A stretch of 64,000 nt of DNA from Calothrix sp. NIES-3974 (GTDB lineage Bacteria; Cyanobacteriota; Cyanobacteriia; Cyanobacteriales; Nostocaceae). This document shows positions 17,521-26,881 of this stretch, in pieces. The notes under the pieces were generated by a model. It saw only the letters and a list, made by a program, of their open reading frames with translations, ran no database searches and was not told where the DNA came from. The stretch covers positions 4,402,001 through 4,466,000 of the forward strand of contig NZ_AP018254.1 of assembly GCF_002368395.1 (NCBI RefSeq). The letters are read 5' to 3'. Positions within the stretch are counted from its first letter, which is position 1, and each line of letters begins with the position of its first letter. The position numbers were made by a program, and so were the translations under genes.

Positions 17521-19314
17521 TTAACGTTTACCTGCGAACTTCTTTGACATTTTCCGTAAACGAATTGATTCGGGTGTAACTTCCACCAATTCATCTGGTC
17601 CAATATATTCCAAGGCTCTTTCTAAACTCATTTCCACGGGTGCTTGTAACTGCACCAATTCGTCTCCGGTTGCAGACCGGTGGTTGGTTAACTGTTTGGT
17701 TTTACACACGTTCAATTCCAAGTCCTGGGGACGGTTGTGTTCGCCAACAATCATGCCTTTATATACTTTTGTACCTGGAGTAATAAAGAATACACCTCTG
17801 TCTTCCGCGTTTTTCATGGCATAGAAAGTGGAAACCCCTTCCTCAAAGGCAATTAACACGCCCTTGTTCCGAGCTTCAATATTTCCACTGAGGGCACGGT
17901 ATTCGAGGAAACTATGATTCATAATTCCCTCACCACGGGTCATACGGATAAATTCCCCCCTGAAACCAATCAAACCCCGTGCAGGAATCACAAACTCTAA
18001 ATTTGCGCGTCCGTTGGCACCCATTTGCATATCTTGCATTTCGGCTTTGCGCTGTCCTAACCGTTCAATACAGCTACCAACCGCATCTTCCGGTACGTCT
18101 AGGGCTAATAATTCGTAGGGTTCGCAGGGTTGACCATTGACTTCACGGTAAATTACCTGGGGTTGGGAAACTTGGAATTCGTAACCCTCCCGACGCATGG
18201 TTTCAATTAAGATCCCCAAGTGTAATTCTCCCCGTCCCGATACCAGGAATTTATCTGGAGAATCCCCATCCTCTACCCGTAGAGCAACGTTAGTTTCCAA
18301 TTCACGGGTTAGGCGATCGCGAATTTGTCGAGAGGTGACGAATTTACCTTCCTGTCCCGCAAAGGGAGAATCATTCACCCAGAAGGTCATTTGCAGGGTG
18401 GGTTCATCGACTTTAATCAAAGGTAAAGCCTGGGGTTCGTTGGGGTCGGTAATAGTTTCCCCAATGTTAGCATCCGCAAAACCAGCCACCGCCACAATGT
18501 AACCGGCGGAAGCTTCTTCCATCTCCACCCGTTTCAAGCCTTCAAATCCCATTAATTTGGTGATTTTCGCTTTAACAATATTACCACTTTCGGTCACCAA
18601 AGCTGCCTGCTGACCCATTCTAATTGTGCCGTTGTGAATCCGACCGATGACAATCCGTCCTAAATATTCCGAATAATCCAGGGTTGTCACTTGCAATTGT
18701 AAAGGTTTGTTGGGGTCTCCCACTGGAGGGGGAACATGACGTAAAATTGCCTCAAATAGGGGCTGCATGTCCTTGGGTTCGTCTTCCAGTTTTTCCTTGG
18801 CAAATCCTGATAATCCAGATGCAAATAGGTAAGGAAAATCACACTGGTCGTCATCCGCACCTAATTCCAAGAACAAATCTAGTACCTTGTCAATAGCTTT
18901 GTGGGGTTCAGCTTGGGGTCTATCAATCTTGTTCACCACCACAATCGGTCGTAATCCTTTTTCCAGTGCTTTTTTTAACACAAACCGGGTTTGGGGCATA
19001 GGTCCTTCATTGGCATCCACAATTAGGATACAACCATCCACCATTCCTAGTACCCGTTCCACCTCACCACCAAAGTCAGCGTGTCCAGGGGTATCAACAA
19101 TATTAATCAGGGTATCTTTGAACTTAACGGCGGTATTTTTCGCCAGAATCGTAATTCCCCGTTCCCGTTCCAGGTCGTTGGAGTCCATCACACAATCCGG
19201 AACGTCTTCGCCTTCGCGGAAAATACCAGATTGTTTGAGGAGTGCGTCAACGAGGGTGGTTTTGCCGTGGTCAACGTGGGCGATAATTGCGACGTTACGG
19301 ATTGGGAGCGTCAT
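17521..19314 (-). CDS. typA: Ribosome-associated translational GTPase TypA/BipA
   Basis: TypA is an EF-G-like GTPase that binds the ribosome and is needed under stress. All GTPase motifs are present: AHVDHGKTTLVDALLKQSG (G1), RERGITILAKNTAV (G2), DTPGHADFGGEVER (G3) and VVNKIDRPQAEP (G4). Domain II (LQVTTLDYSEYLGRIVIGRI) and EF-G-like domains III/V (GRGELHLGILIETMRREGYE, PARGLIGFRGEFIRMTRGEG) follow. The C-terminal TypA-specific segment is RALEYIGPDELVEVTPESIR. The length, 597 residues, is normal. It is transcribed alone; its leader region is about 350 bp. Confidence 0.97.
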   Translation of the reverse strand: MTLPIRNVAIIAHVDHGKTTLVDALLKQSGIFREGEDVPDCVMDSNDLERERGITILAKNTAVKFKDTLINIVDTPGHADFGGEVERVLGMVDGCILIVDANEGPMPQTRFVLKKALEKGLRPIVVVNKIDRPQAEPHKAIDKVLDLFLELGADDDQCDFPYLFASGLSGFAKEKLEDEPKDMQPLFEAILRHVPPPVGDPNKPLQLQVTTLDYSEYLGRIVIGRIHNGTIRMGQQAALVTESGNIVKAKITKLMGFEGLKRVEMEEASAGYIVAVAGFADANIGETITDPNEPQALPLIKVDEPTLQMTFWVNDSPFAGQEGKFVTSRQIRDRLTRELETNVALRVEDGDSPDKFLVSGRGELHLGILIETMRREGYEFQVSQPQVIYREVNGQPCEPYELLALDVPEDAVGSCIERLGQRKAEMQDMQMGANGRANLEFVIPARGLIGFRGEFIRMTRGEGIMNHSFLEYRALSGNIEARNKGVLIAFEEGVSTFYAMKNAEDRGVFFITPGTKVYKGMIVGEHNRPQDLELNVCKTKQLTNHRSATGDELVQLQAPVEMSLERALEYIGPDELVEVTPESIRLRKMSKKFAGKR

Positions 19315-19661
19315 ATTTAACTCTAAAGTATGTTTTTCAGATATACATTTGTATTTGGCCGCAATAGCAGAATTCGGATGTTTTGGGGAATTCTGTAAAC
19401 AAGCCTTAACAATACTATCTTAACCTTAATAGTCGGAGTATGAATTAGTTATTTTTTGAGGGTAGTCGGAGGATGGGGTAAATTTAATGTGCTTTCAGTG
19501 CTAAGAATAAACTTTCAACCCTAAATACGCGGATGAAATAAGCGTGATTATTGGTATAGTACCTTTCTCAGGGGAAAATCATTAGTCACAGTTGACAGAA
19601 AAGTAGAATTACATAATTCTAATTTATGTTTTTGAATTTTTGAACATTATAGCTTTAGTTT
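19315..19661. other. Divergent intergenic region between typA and the endonuclease gene
   Basis: AT-rich and non-coding in all frames. It must contain the promoters of both genes. I searched by eye for a missing N-terminus of the endonuclease gene in this stretch and saw none; a stop codon lies two codons before its ATG. Confidence 0.5.
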
Positions 19662-20285
19662 ATGGCAGAGCAAGAAAAACCTACATTTAAAGATATTTTC
19701 TTTGTACCACCAAACTACTCAGAGATGCTCAAACGACCCTATGCACGTATTGAGAAGAAGGATCATGATTTTGTGATTGGGGTAACTATTCAAGCTTCAC
19801 TTGAAGCAGCACCTCCCCCAGAAACAGATCCTAGTCTTGGCGAGATGGTTACAATTATCAAAGAAGAACCAGGTACATATTCTGAAGCAACTGTTACAGG
19901 GAATACAGAGACACATATTTTTGATATCCCAGTTGTTGTAATTGAGTGTAAAACCTATCTGGATAAAACGATGCTTGAGGGGTCTTCACGTGCGGCAGAA
20001 GATTTAAAAGCAAGAAACCCTAATAGTTTATATATTGTGGTTATGGAGTGGATAAAACTAACCAGCGACGTAAATTTGCGAAAATACAAAGTTGACCAAA
20101 TTTATGTGCTACGTCAGCAAAAAAATACTGATAGAGAGTTCAGATACGAATCTAAATATGTGAAAAATTCCATTAATCCAGCTGTTGTACAACATCTTTT
20201 CAAAAAAGTGCGAAACTATCTCACAACGGACTGGGTTGGTGGGATTGAAATGGGTATACAACGTGGCTGGCTAATTGATGAATAA
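19662..20285 (+). CDS. Orphan Bpu10I-type restriction endonuclease-like protein
   Basis: 207 residues. The central segment VVVIECKTYLDKTMLEGSSR followed by AAEDLKARNPNSLYIVVMEW matches my knowledge of the Bpu10I restriction endonuclease family, with the E-x-K of a PD-(D/E)XK nuclease in IECKTYLDKT (about residues 107-116). The C-terminus (KKVRNYLTTDWVGGIEMGIQ, RGWLIDE) is also family-like. In true Bpu10I-type systems two subunits act with a cytosine methyltransferase; none is adjacent, and the protein looks shorter at its N-terminus than full-length members. It could be an orphan remnant of a restriction-modification system or a repurposed nuclease. Its neighbours are unrelated housekeeping genes. 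Confidence 0.7.
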   Translation: MAEQEKPTFKDIFFVPPNYSEMLKRPYARIEKKDHDFVIGVTIQASLEAAPPPETDPSLGEMVTIIKEEPGTYSEATVTGNTETHIFDIPVVVIECKTYLDKTMLEGSSRAAEDLKARNPNSLYIVVMEWIKLTSDVNLRKYKVDQIYVLRQQKNTDREFRYESKYVKNSINPAVVQHLFKKVRNYLTTDWVGGIEMGIQRGWLIDE

Positions 20286-20358
20286 ACTAGGCTTATTATC
20301 TAACTAAACATGGCTGATGGTAATCGTGTTGATGTGGGAAAGTATTGACCTATTTTTT

Positions 20359-21147
20359 TTACAGGTGATTACGGAAAAGCTCTAAGACCTGAGACCAAGC
20401 ATCGATGGCTGCTGCTTGTTTAATGTTAGGATTTTTGGCTAAAAACGGATACTTATCGACAAAAAACCCGGCAAAAAAACCATGTCCTGCATCATAGCGA
20501 AAAACACGATGGCTAATGTTATGTTTTTGCAGTTCAGCTTCAATTTTGGCGTTATCTTCTGCGGAAATTAATGGATCTTGATTGCCAAAAAATGTATAGA
20601 TTGTCCCTTTAATTGCTGATGTTCGATTTAAAGTTGGTGTTGCTTCTCCGTAGGAGGGAACAGTGATTCCCGCACCGTAAAAGGAAGCGGTAGCTTTAAT
20701 TTCTGGTAAAGTTGCGGCAATATAGGCAACATGACCACCAAAACAAAACCCGATACAACCAATTGCATCGGGTTTAACTTGAGGTAGATTTTTTAAATAG
20801 GCGATCGCAGCTTGAATATCACTGATGATTTCGCCGTATTTGACCTGCTGGTAATATTCCATCCCCAAACGGTAGGCTTCGGGACTATAACCTGCATCTT
20901 CTGGACTAAATCCAAATTCAAATCCCGGAGCAAGTCGATGAAACATGGCTGGTGCGATCGCAATGTAACCTTGTTGAGCAATCAGGTCGGTGATATCGCG
21001 AATATTTTGATTAACTCCGAAAATCTCTTGGAACACAATCACTGCACCAAAGTTTCCTGCTCCTGCTGGTTGTGCAAGATACCCATCTATTTGTAAACCC
21101 TGGTTGGGAATCTGGACGGTGCTTGTCTTGATTTCTAGATTTGGCAT
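20359..21147 (-). CDS. Dienelactone hydrolase family protein
   Basis: An alpha/beta hydrolase of 262 residues from the ATG at 21147 (MPNLEIKTSTVQIP). An upstream in-frame Met at 21174 would add nine residues. The catalytic triad is recognisable: the nucleophile Cys in GCIGFCFGGH, Asp in FFGNQDPLISAED and His in YDAGHGFFAGF. Early signatures VIVFQEIFGVNQNIRDI and GYIAIAPAMFHR are typical of the family. The family hydrolyses dienelactone in aromatic degradation, but cyanobacterial members have unproven substrates. It converges with the endonuclease gene, ending 73 bp from it. Confidence 0.92.
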   Translation of the reverse strand: MPNLEIKTSTVQIPNQGLQIDGYLAQPAGAGNFGAVIVFQEIFGVNQNIRDITDLIAQQGYIAIAPAMFHRLAPGFEFGFSPEDAGYSPEAYRLGMEYYQQVKYGEIISDIQAAIAYLKNLPQVKPDAIGCIGFCFGGHVAYIAATLPEIKATASFYGAGITVPSYGEATPTLNRTSAIKGTIYTFFGNQDPLISAEDNAKIEAELQKHNISHRVFRYDAGHGFFAGFFVDKYPFLAKNPNIKQAAAIDAWSQVLELFRNHL

Positions 21148-21690
21148 ATGCTCGTTTTTTGATATTGTGATCAACTATGGAGATATGGAGAATATCTGTA
21201 AGCTCTAGTACCCCACGTCATTAATGTTGATAGGTAAAAAAAGGCACGTAGTTGCGCTTTAGCACCTTGTACTAGAATATTGCCTATCTTCTCGACTTTT
21301 TTGCTATTTCCAAGGGCTGCTTCATGGCAGAAAATACATACTTTAATTCAACAAGCGATCACGCGATTAAAATATTTAAAGTAAAGATAAAATATCTGCA
21401 AACACGATATTGATTTCACCAGTGTCCTGAAAATTTTTGAAAGCCCAATCATAATTAAGCTAGATGATACAGGGGTGAAATGTATTGTTATTTTTCCTCA
21501 AATACTTATATTTAAAGACTTGTCTACCTTCTCGGTGATTATTATTCTCAGATTAAAGCCACATTATTCATTAGAGCTACATCCCCATTGTAGCATAAGC
21601 ATCCGTTGCAAATCAACAAATTTGAAGTCAGTAAGAAGTTAATGAGGAGATGAGGTCTATCAAGCCACGGCTCATACGTATAATGGTTTC
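21148..21690. other. Intergenic region upstream of the IS605-type element
   Basis: No gene. It contains a partial third copy of the AAAAAAAGGCACGTAGTTGC repeat (21234-21265). It ends at the right boundary of the IS element, where the flanking sequence would serve as the TnpB guide. Confidence 0.6.
21234..21265 (+). repeat. Dispersed repeat AAAAAAAGGCACGTAGTTGC, partial copy 3
   Basis: Matches copies at 12560 and 12892 through GTAGTTGCGCT, then diverges. The upstream ATTAATGTTGATAGGTAA also matches copy 2. Confidence 0.6.
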
Positions 21691-21728
21691 TTGACGCTCC
21701 CACGACTTAAAGCCGTGGGATTCTTGTT
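21671..21728 (-). ncRNA. Putative omega-RNA 3' segment (tnpB right-end hairpin plus guide)
   Basis: On the minus strand, directly after the tnpB stop, the right end carries the hairpin CCCACG..CGTGGG (21699-21719). It is followed by GAGCGTCAA, ending in TCAA (21694-21691), the same tetranucleotide as the right cleavage site of IS608 and ISDra2. In IS200/IS605 elements the RNA overlapping the tnpB 3' end plus this right end guides TnpB. The guide would be the next roughly 16-20 nt outside the element (21690 downwards, starting GAAACCATTATACG). The 5' limit of the RNA, inside tnpB, cannot be fixed from sequence alone. Confidence 0.45.
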
Positions 21729-22907
21729 TCATTCAGCCGACTTACTTAAAGGAGTTTCCCCACTTAAGCAGAGGTCGTTCTGTCCACAAGCTTTAGATTC
21801 TGTGCGCCCCACAGTACTTTTTAATCCTTTGTTCAAAATCATAGTCGCCGCGTTATGGTCACGGTGCATCACTGCACCACAACAATGACATTTGTGGGTA
21901 CGAGTAGATAAAGATTTCTGAACTCGTGTCCCACAAACAGAACAATCTTGCGATGTGTAGTGAGGTGCAACTGCTATCACCCAAGTGCCAAAAACTTTGC
22001 CATAGTAGTCTACCCAATCAGTGAATAGTGACCACGAAGCGTCACTGATAGATTTAGCTAAATGATGGTTCTTAACCATATTTCGCACCTGCAAGTCCTC
22101 ATAAACTACCAAGTCGTTTGACTGGACTAGAGTTCTTGCTGTCTTCACAGCAAAATCTTTCCTCTGTCTACTTACCTTGAGATGCTTTTTCGCCAACTTT
22201 TTAACAGCTTTACGGCGATTAGAAGAGCCTTTTTTACATCTAGAAACTTTGCGTTGTTTGCGTTTCAAAGACTTCTCAGACTTACGCAAAAATCTGGGAT
22301 TTTCGACTGTCTTACCATCAGAATCAGTGTAGAAAAACTCAAGTCCTACATCAATTCCTACTTGTTTACCATTGTGCTGATGCTGTTCTTTGCGTTCCGC
22401 ATCAACACAAAATTGGCAGTAATAACCATCTGCTCGTTTAACTACTCTAACTCGCTGAATTTGCTTAGTAGAATAAAAGCTGAAATCACGAGTTCCAACT
22501 AGCTGAAATTTCCCTGCTTTAAAACCATCAGTAAAAGTGATGTACTTCTTGTCGGCAGAAATAGCCCATCCTGAAGTTTTATATTCTACGGAATGTCCAC
22601 GCTTTTTAAATCGCGGATAACCCTTTTTACCTGGCTTTTTAGCTTTACAGTTGTCATAGAAACGCTTAATAGCGCACCAAGCTCTATCGGCAGAAGCCTG
22701 ACGAGCCATAGAGTTGAGTTTGCCAGCAAAATCAAATTCTTTGGCTAAAACAGCGCAAAGTTTTTGAAGGTCATTCTTGCTAACATCCTTGTTATCTATC
22801 CAATGTCTTAGAGCTTTGTTGCGGATAAACAAAGCCGTTCTAATGGCTTCATCTAATAAGCCGTACTGACTTTCTTTGCCCTTCAATTTCGCTTCTAAGA
22901 CTAACAT
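21729..22907 (-). CDS. tnpB: RNA-guided endonuclease TnpB (IS605 OrfB)
   Basis: TnpB is an RNA-guided DNA nuclease related to Cas12 that helps IS605 elements persist at their sites. From the ATG at 22907 the protein has 392 residues; an in-frame start at 22928 would add seven. The RuvC residues are all present: D186 in GIDVGLEF, E270 in VVYEDLQV and D350 in HRDHNAA. The zinc finger is intact (CSVCG ... CHCCG). The N-terminal helical and OrfB domains look complete (YPRFKKRGHSVEY). It is therefore predicted active. It is divergent from tnpA with 88 bp between start codons. Confidence 0.93.
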   Translation of the reverse strand: MLVLEAKLKGKESQYGLLDEAIRTALFIRNKALRHWIDNKDVSKNDLQKLCAVLAKEFDFAGKLNSMARQASADRAWCAIKRFYDNCKAKKPGKKGYPRFKKRGHSVEYKTSGWAISADKKYITFTDGFKAGKFQLVGTRDFSFYSTKQIQRVRVVKRADGYYCQFCVDAERKEQHQHNGKQVGIDVGLEFFYTDSDGKTVENPRFLRKSEKSLKRKQRKVSRCKKGSSNRRKAVKKLAKKHLKVSRQRKDFAVKTARTLVQSNDLVVYEDLQVRNMVKNHHLAKSISDASWSLFTDWVDYYGKVFGTWVIAVAPHYTSQDCSVCGTRVQKSLSTRTHKCHCCGAVMHRDHNAATMILNKGLKSTVGRTESKACGQNDLCLSGETPLSKSAE

Positions 22908-22995
22908 CGCTCGACCCTGAGATGACAAAAATAATATAGTATATTATGGTTGATAGATACAAGCTATTGACCGCAGTTTGACAAAAACTTTACAT

Positions 22996-23392
22996 ATGCT
23001 AGAAAATTACAGGCACAAGACAACATCAGTCACTATGATTAATTACCACTTCGTCTGGATATCGAAAAGACGAAAAAAGGTGTTAGTTGGAAATGTTGCT
23101 ATCAGGCTTGAGGAATTGCTTTATGAAAAAACATTCATAACTAGAGTGCGAGATTCTAGCTCTTGAAATTATGGAAGACCATGTACATCTTTTTGTTAGC
23201 AGTCCTCCAACATTAGCCCCAGACCAAATTATGTTTAGGTTAAAAGGATATACTTCTAGGGTATTAAGACAAGAATTTCCACATTTATTGAGAATGCCTT
23301 CAATGTGGACAAGAAGTTATTTTTGTGGAACTGCGGGTGACGCTTCAAGTGAGATAATTAAAAAGTATATTGCTAATCAAAAAACCCGCTAA
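22996..23392 (+). pseudogene. tnpA: IS200-type transposase TnpA, frameshifted
   Basis: The N-terminal part (INYHFVWISKRRKKVLVGN, AIRLEELLYEK) reads in one frame to a stop at 23164-23166. The rest (EILALEIMEDHVHLF, FRLKGYTSRVLRQEFPHLL) continues in the next frame from about 23150. The HUH motif is H-V-H, and the catalytic Tyr is in IIKKYIANQ. A one-base change near 23140-23152 separates the halves, so no full-length Y1 transposase is made unless frameshifting occurs. Intact family members are about 130-140 residues, as the sum of the parts would be. Confidence 0.85.
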
Positions 23393-23492
23393 CAATTGGA
23401 CTGCACCTAAAGGTGCTTCCCATTCATGAGGGCAGTTGCATGGACGGGTTTCCCGGCTTGAGCAAACTGCCCGTCCCACCCCGCGCATGACT

Positions 23493-23529
23493 CAACAGAC
23501 TAAAAATTTTTGGGATTTTTAGTCTGTTG
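23493..23529. terminator. Strong hairpin downstream of sbtB and tnpA (possible bidirectional terminator)
   Basis: A perfect 15-bp stem, CAACAGACTAAAAAT (23493-23507) and ATTTTTAGTCTGTTG (23515-23529), with a 7-nt loop. It lies between the convergent sbtB and tnpA genes. The A/T tracts are within the stem, not a clean U-tail beyond it, so termination is an inference. Confidence 0.55.
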
Positions 23530-23634
23530 CTGGTGGGCTTTCTGCTCCAATAATTGTAAGCTTGGGTGGTACTCTCAAGCTCCCCTCCTTCCTCCAGACC
23601 TGTAGAGTTTTCTTCACCACTAAGGGGTTTGGAG

Positions 23635-24598
<964 letters not shown>

Positions 24599-25732
24599 GT
24601 GGATTTTTTGTCCGGTTTCTTGATGCGTATGCTGGCGCAGTTGCAGTCTCCAACACTCGGCTTTCTGATTGGTGGCATGATTATTGCCTCCCTCGGTAGC
24701 CAACTGCAAATTCCAGATGCGATCTACAAATTCATCGTCTTCATGCTGCTCATGAAAGTCGGTCTGAGCGGTGGTATTGCCATCCGCAATGCCAATTTGG
24801 CAGAGATGCTGTTGCCCGCAGCATTCGCCATGATAATGGGGATTCTGATCGTGTTCATTGGTCGCTACACCTTGGCCAAGATGCCAAACGTGAAAGTTGT
24901 GGATGCAGTTGCAACTGCCGGCTTGTTCGGTGCTGTGAGTGGCTCTACCCTCGCCGCAGCTCTAACACTACTGGAAGAGCAAGGCATTAAGTACGAGGCA
25001 TGGGCTGGCGCACTCTATCCCTTTATGGACATTCCAGCCCTCGTAACCGCGATTGTTGTGGCCAGCATTTATGTCAGCAAGCGCCGTATTACCGCAGACG
25101 AGTATCATAGTAAGGAAGAGTACTTAAGTAAGCAGGCAGTTGCTGTAGGCGGGTATCCCAGCGAGCCGGAGTATCCCACAACCAGACAGGAGTATCTTAG
25201 CGGGCAGTATGGTAGCAAGTCAAGCAAGCGGGTCAAAATATGGCCCATCGTTAAGGAGAGTATTCAGGGTTCTGCCCTATCGGCACTACTGCTTGGTCTT
25301 GCTCTGGGTATTCTGACCAAGCCGGACAGTGTTTTTGAAAGCTTTTATGAACCCCTTTTCCGTGGACTGCTGTCAATCCTGATGCTGGTGATGGGTATGG
25401 AAGCTTGGTCAAGGGTTGCTGAGTTGCGCAAGGTGGCTCATTGGTACGCTGTATATGCAGTAATAGCTCCGTTGCTGCATGGACTTATAGCCTTCGGTTT
25501 CGGCATGATTGCCCACTATGCCACGGGATTCAGCCTTGGTGGTGTGGTCATCTTGGCGGTCATCGCCTGCTCCAGTTCAGATATCTCTGGACCACCTACG
25601 TTACGAGCTGGTATCCCTTCGGCCAACCCTTCTGCCTACATCGGTGCGTCTACAGCCGTCGGTACACCAGTTGCGATCGCGCTAGGAATACCCCTCTATA
25701 TAGGGCTTGCCCAGGCTTTAATGGGCAGTTGA
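24599..25732 (+). CDS. sbtA: Sodium-dependent bicarbonate transporter SbtA
   Basis: SbtA is a high-affinity Na+/HCO3- symporter of the cytoplasmic membrane that supplies the CO2-concentrating mechanism. The 377 residues form two inverted halves of about five helices each (LGFLIGGMIIASLGSQL, YKFIVFMLLMKVGLSGG, GLFGAVSGSTLAAALTLLEE; then LLLGLALGILTKP, GLLSILMLVMGMEAWSR, ILAVIACSSSDISGPPTLRAG). They are joined by a hydrophilic cytoplasmic loop (about residues 160-215) with imperfect EYxSKEEYLSKQ-like repeats. The SGST and SSSDISGPP motifs match the known bicarbonate/Na+ sites. The codon choice looks more GC-rich than in neighbouring genes, and it is bordered by an IS and a transposase remnant, so acquisition as a cassette is possible. 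Confidence 0.95.
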   Translation: MDFLSGFLMRMLAQLQSPTLGFLIGGMIIASLGSQLQIPDAIYKFIVFMLLMKVGLSGGIAIRNANLAEMLLPAAFAMIMGILIVFIGRYTLAKMPNVKVVDAVATAGLFGAVSGSTLAAALTLLEEQGIKYEAWAGALYPFMDIPALVTAIVVASIYVSKRRITADEYHSKEEYLSKQAVAVGGYPSEPEYPTTRQEYLSGQYGSKSSKRVKIWPIVKESIQGSALSALLLGLALGILTKPDSVFESFYEPLFRGLLSILMLVMGMEAWSRVAELRKVAHWYAVYAVIAPLLHGLIAFGFGMIAHYATGFSLGGVVILAVIACSSSDISGPPTLRAGIPSANPSAYIGASTAVGTPVAIALGIPLYIGLAQALMGS

Positions 25733-25746
25733 CATCAGAAAACATA

Positions 25747-25780
25747 TGGTCTACCACTGGTCTCCCGACCTGGTAGACCA
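25747..25780 (+). terminator. Hairpin downstream of sbtA
   Basis: A perfect 10-bp stem, TGGTCTACCA (25747-25756) / TGGTAGACCA (25771-25780), 15 bp after the sbtA stop. There is no long T-run afterwards, so it may act as an mRNA-stabilising hairpin instead of a classical terminator. Confidence 0.5.
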
Positions 25781-26011
25781 AGACAACGCTTTATCAAAGT
25801 CTGCTTTGTCTCCATTCAGCAGTTGCGTTTATTATGACTATAACAAAAAAACTTTCCGACGGAATCCTTTACGCAGTCTCTTCTGTAGGCGCTGCTTGAG
25901 AATTTTATCATCTAAATTTCCCAAAAATGTTCATCTCTAGTACATGAACTCGAATTTATCCATTTTATTGAAGAGGAAATGGTAGCAAGATCAGAAATAA
26001 GATAGTTTGGT

Positions 26012-26200
26012 ATGTTTCTGATGAACTTGCTACGGGAAGAATTTCTTGTTTTCATGCTACCGTTTGCGGCTGCATTTTCCAAGCCAGTTTGGGAATCTGC
26101 GATCGCATTAGTTGTAGGAGCCATACTAACTAGATTTCGGAGTAGGCAGAAGGGAATCGGGAGAGACGCAGCCACAATCTTATTCCCCAATCTCAAATAA
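26012..26200 (+). pseudogene. Transposase N-terminal remnant
   Basis: The first part of this 62-codon frame (FMLPFAAAFSKPVWESAIAL, VVGAILTRF) resembles the conserved N-terminus of a cyanobacterial DDE transposase family whose members begin LPFAPLFSKPVW...LLVGAILAPGKRT. The match ends abruptly after about 35 residues and the remainder is unrelated. The catalytic region is absent. It marks the right edge of the IS605-sbtBA block. Family naming is by recollection. Confidence 0.5.
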
Positions 26201-26297
26201 GTACTCCCCAGGAAAAGCTCACGACGACGAAATTAATAAATAATTATCTATACTGGGGAGTATCAACACCGACCTTCTGTCTGGAAACTAAAGATTT

Positions 26298-26705
26298 ATG
26301 TTTGGCAACTTTCAAAAAACCCAACTTCGCATAGAAATTGATTCATCAGCAAAGTCCATCGCCGAAAGTTTACTATATCCTGCCCAATTACAAAAGTGGT
26401 TGCCTTCTGGTAATTTGAGTTTAGGAATGCCGGATAAATTATATTCGGGATATGAGTTTACTAGTCAATTGGGTCCGGTGCAAATTCACCATTATGTAGA
26501 TGTGGTGGGTGATAATTGTCTGCGGCTTTTACTTAGTCAGGGTATTGATGGTTTCCATGAGTGGTATTGGGGGGAAGGATGGGTGCAATCACGTCTGGAG
26601 GGAGTTTCTGTATTACCCCTGTCCTTGGGACAAACTGCAAGTTTAATTAGTTTGCGACAGTTTTTGCGTGTCAATTTCCCTAATGATCAAAAATTATCGT
26701 CGTAG
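26298..26705 (+). CDS. SRPBCC-like conserved hypothetical protein
   Basis: 135 residues with the layout of a START/SRPBCC lipid-binding fold: an early helix with AKSIAESLLYPAQLQKWL, a run of beta-strands (YSGYEFTSQLGPVQIHHYVD, CLRLLLSQGIDGFHEWYWGE) and a C-terminal helix (LGQTASLISLRQFLRVNF). No catalytic motif is visible. It precedes uvrA on the same strand by 176 bp, too far to prove an operon. Cyanobacterial proteins of this kind have no assigned role that I know of. Confidence 0.75.
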   Translation: MFGNFQKTQLRIEIDSSAKSIAESLLYPAQLQKWLPSGNLSLGMPDKLYSGYEFTSQLGPVQIHHYVDVVGDNCLRLLLSQGIDGFHEWYWGEGWVQSRLEGVSVLPLSLGQTASLISLRQFLRVNFPNDQKLSS

Positions 26706-26881
26706 GAACGTAGCTTTGCCACGTCTTTTTGTTGACAGGTGACTGTTGACTTGTTTTTTTGGCTTTTTTGTACTAGTAGTCGATAAGTCCCAGTCCCAAA
26801 ATACTTCTCTCCAACATTTAGCAGTGATATTATTAAGGACTGTTTCACTCCTGTCAACACACCTAGCTTGAGTCTGCCGAT

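Larger units (their letters stand above)
21691..23440 (-). mobile_element. IS200/IS605-family element with divergent tnpB and broken tnpA
   Basis: The element carries tnpB (minus strand) and tnpA (plus strand) in the divergent IS605 arrangement. The right end is placed at the TCAA next to the 21699-21719 hairpin. The left end lies beyond the tnpA stop at 23392 and includes the hairpin GCACCT/AGGTGC (23402-23415); the exact left boundary is uncertain. No target duplication is expected for single-strand transposition. Because tnpA is frameshifted, the copy could move only with a transposase supplied from elsewhere. Confidence 0.75.

Noticed and set aside
18887-19423. 178-codon plus-strand frame opposite typA
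   Set aside because: It is antisense to a clear TypA reading frame whose motifs are complete; the translation has no recognisable content.
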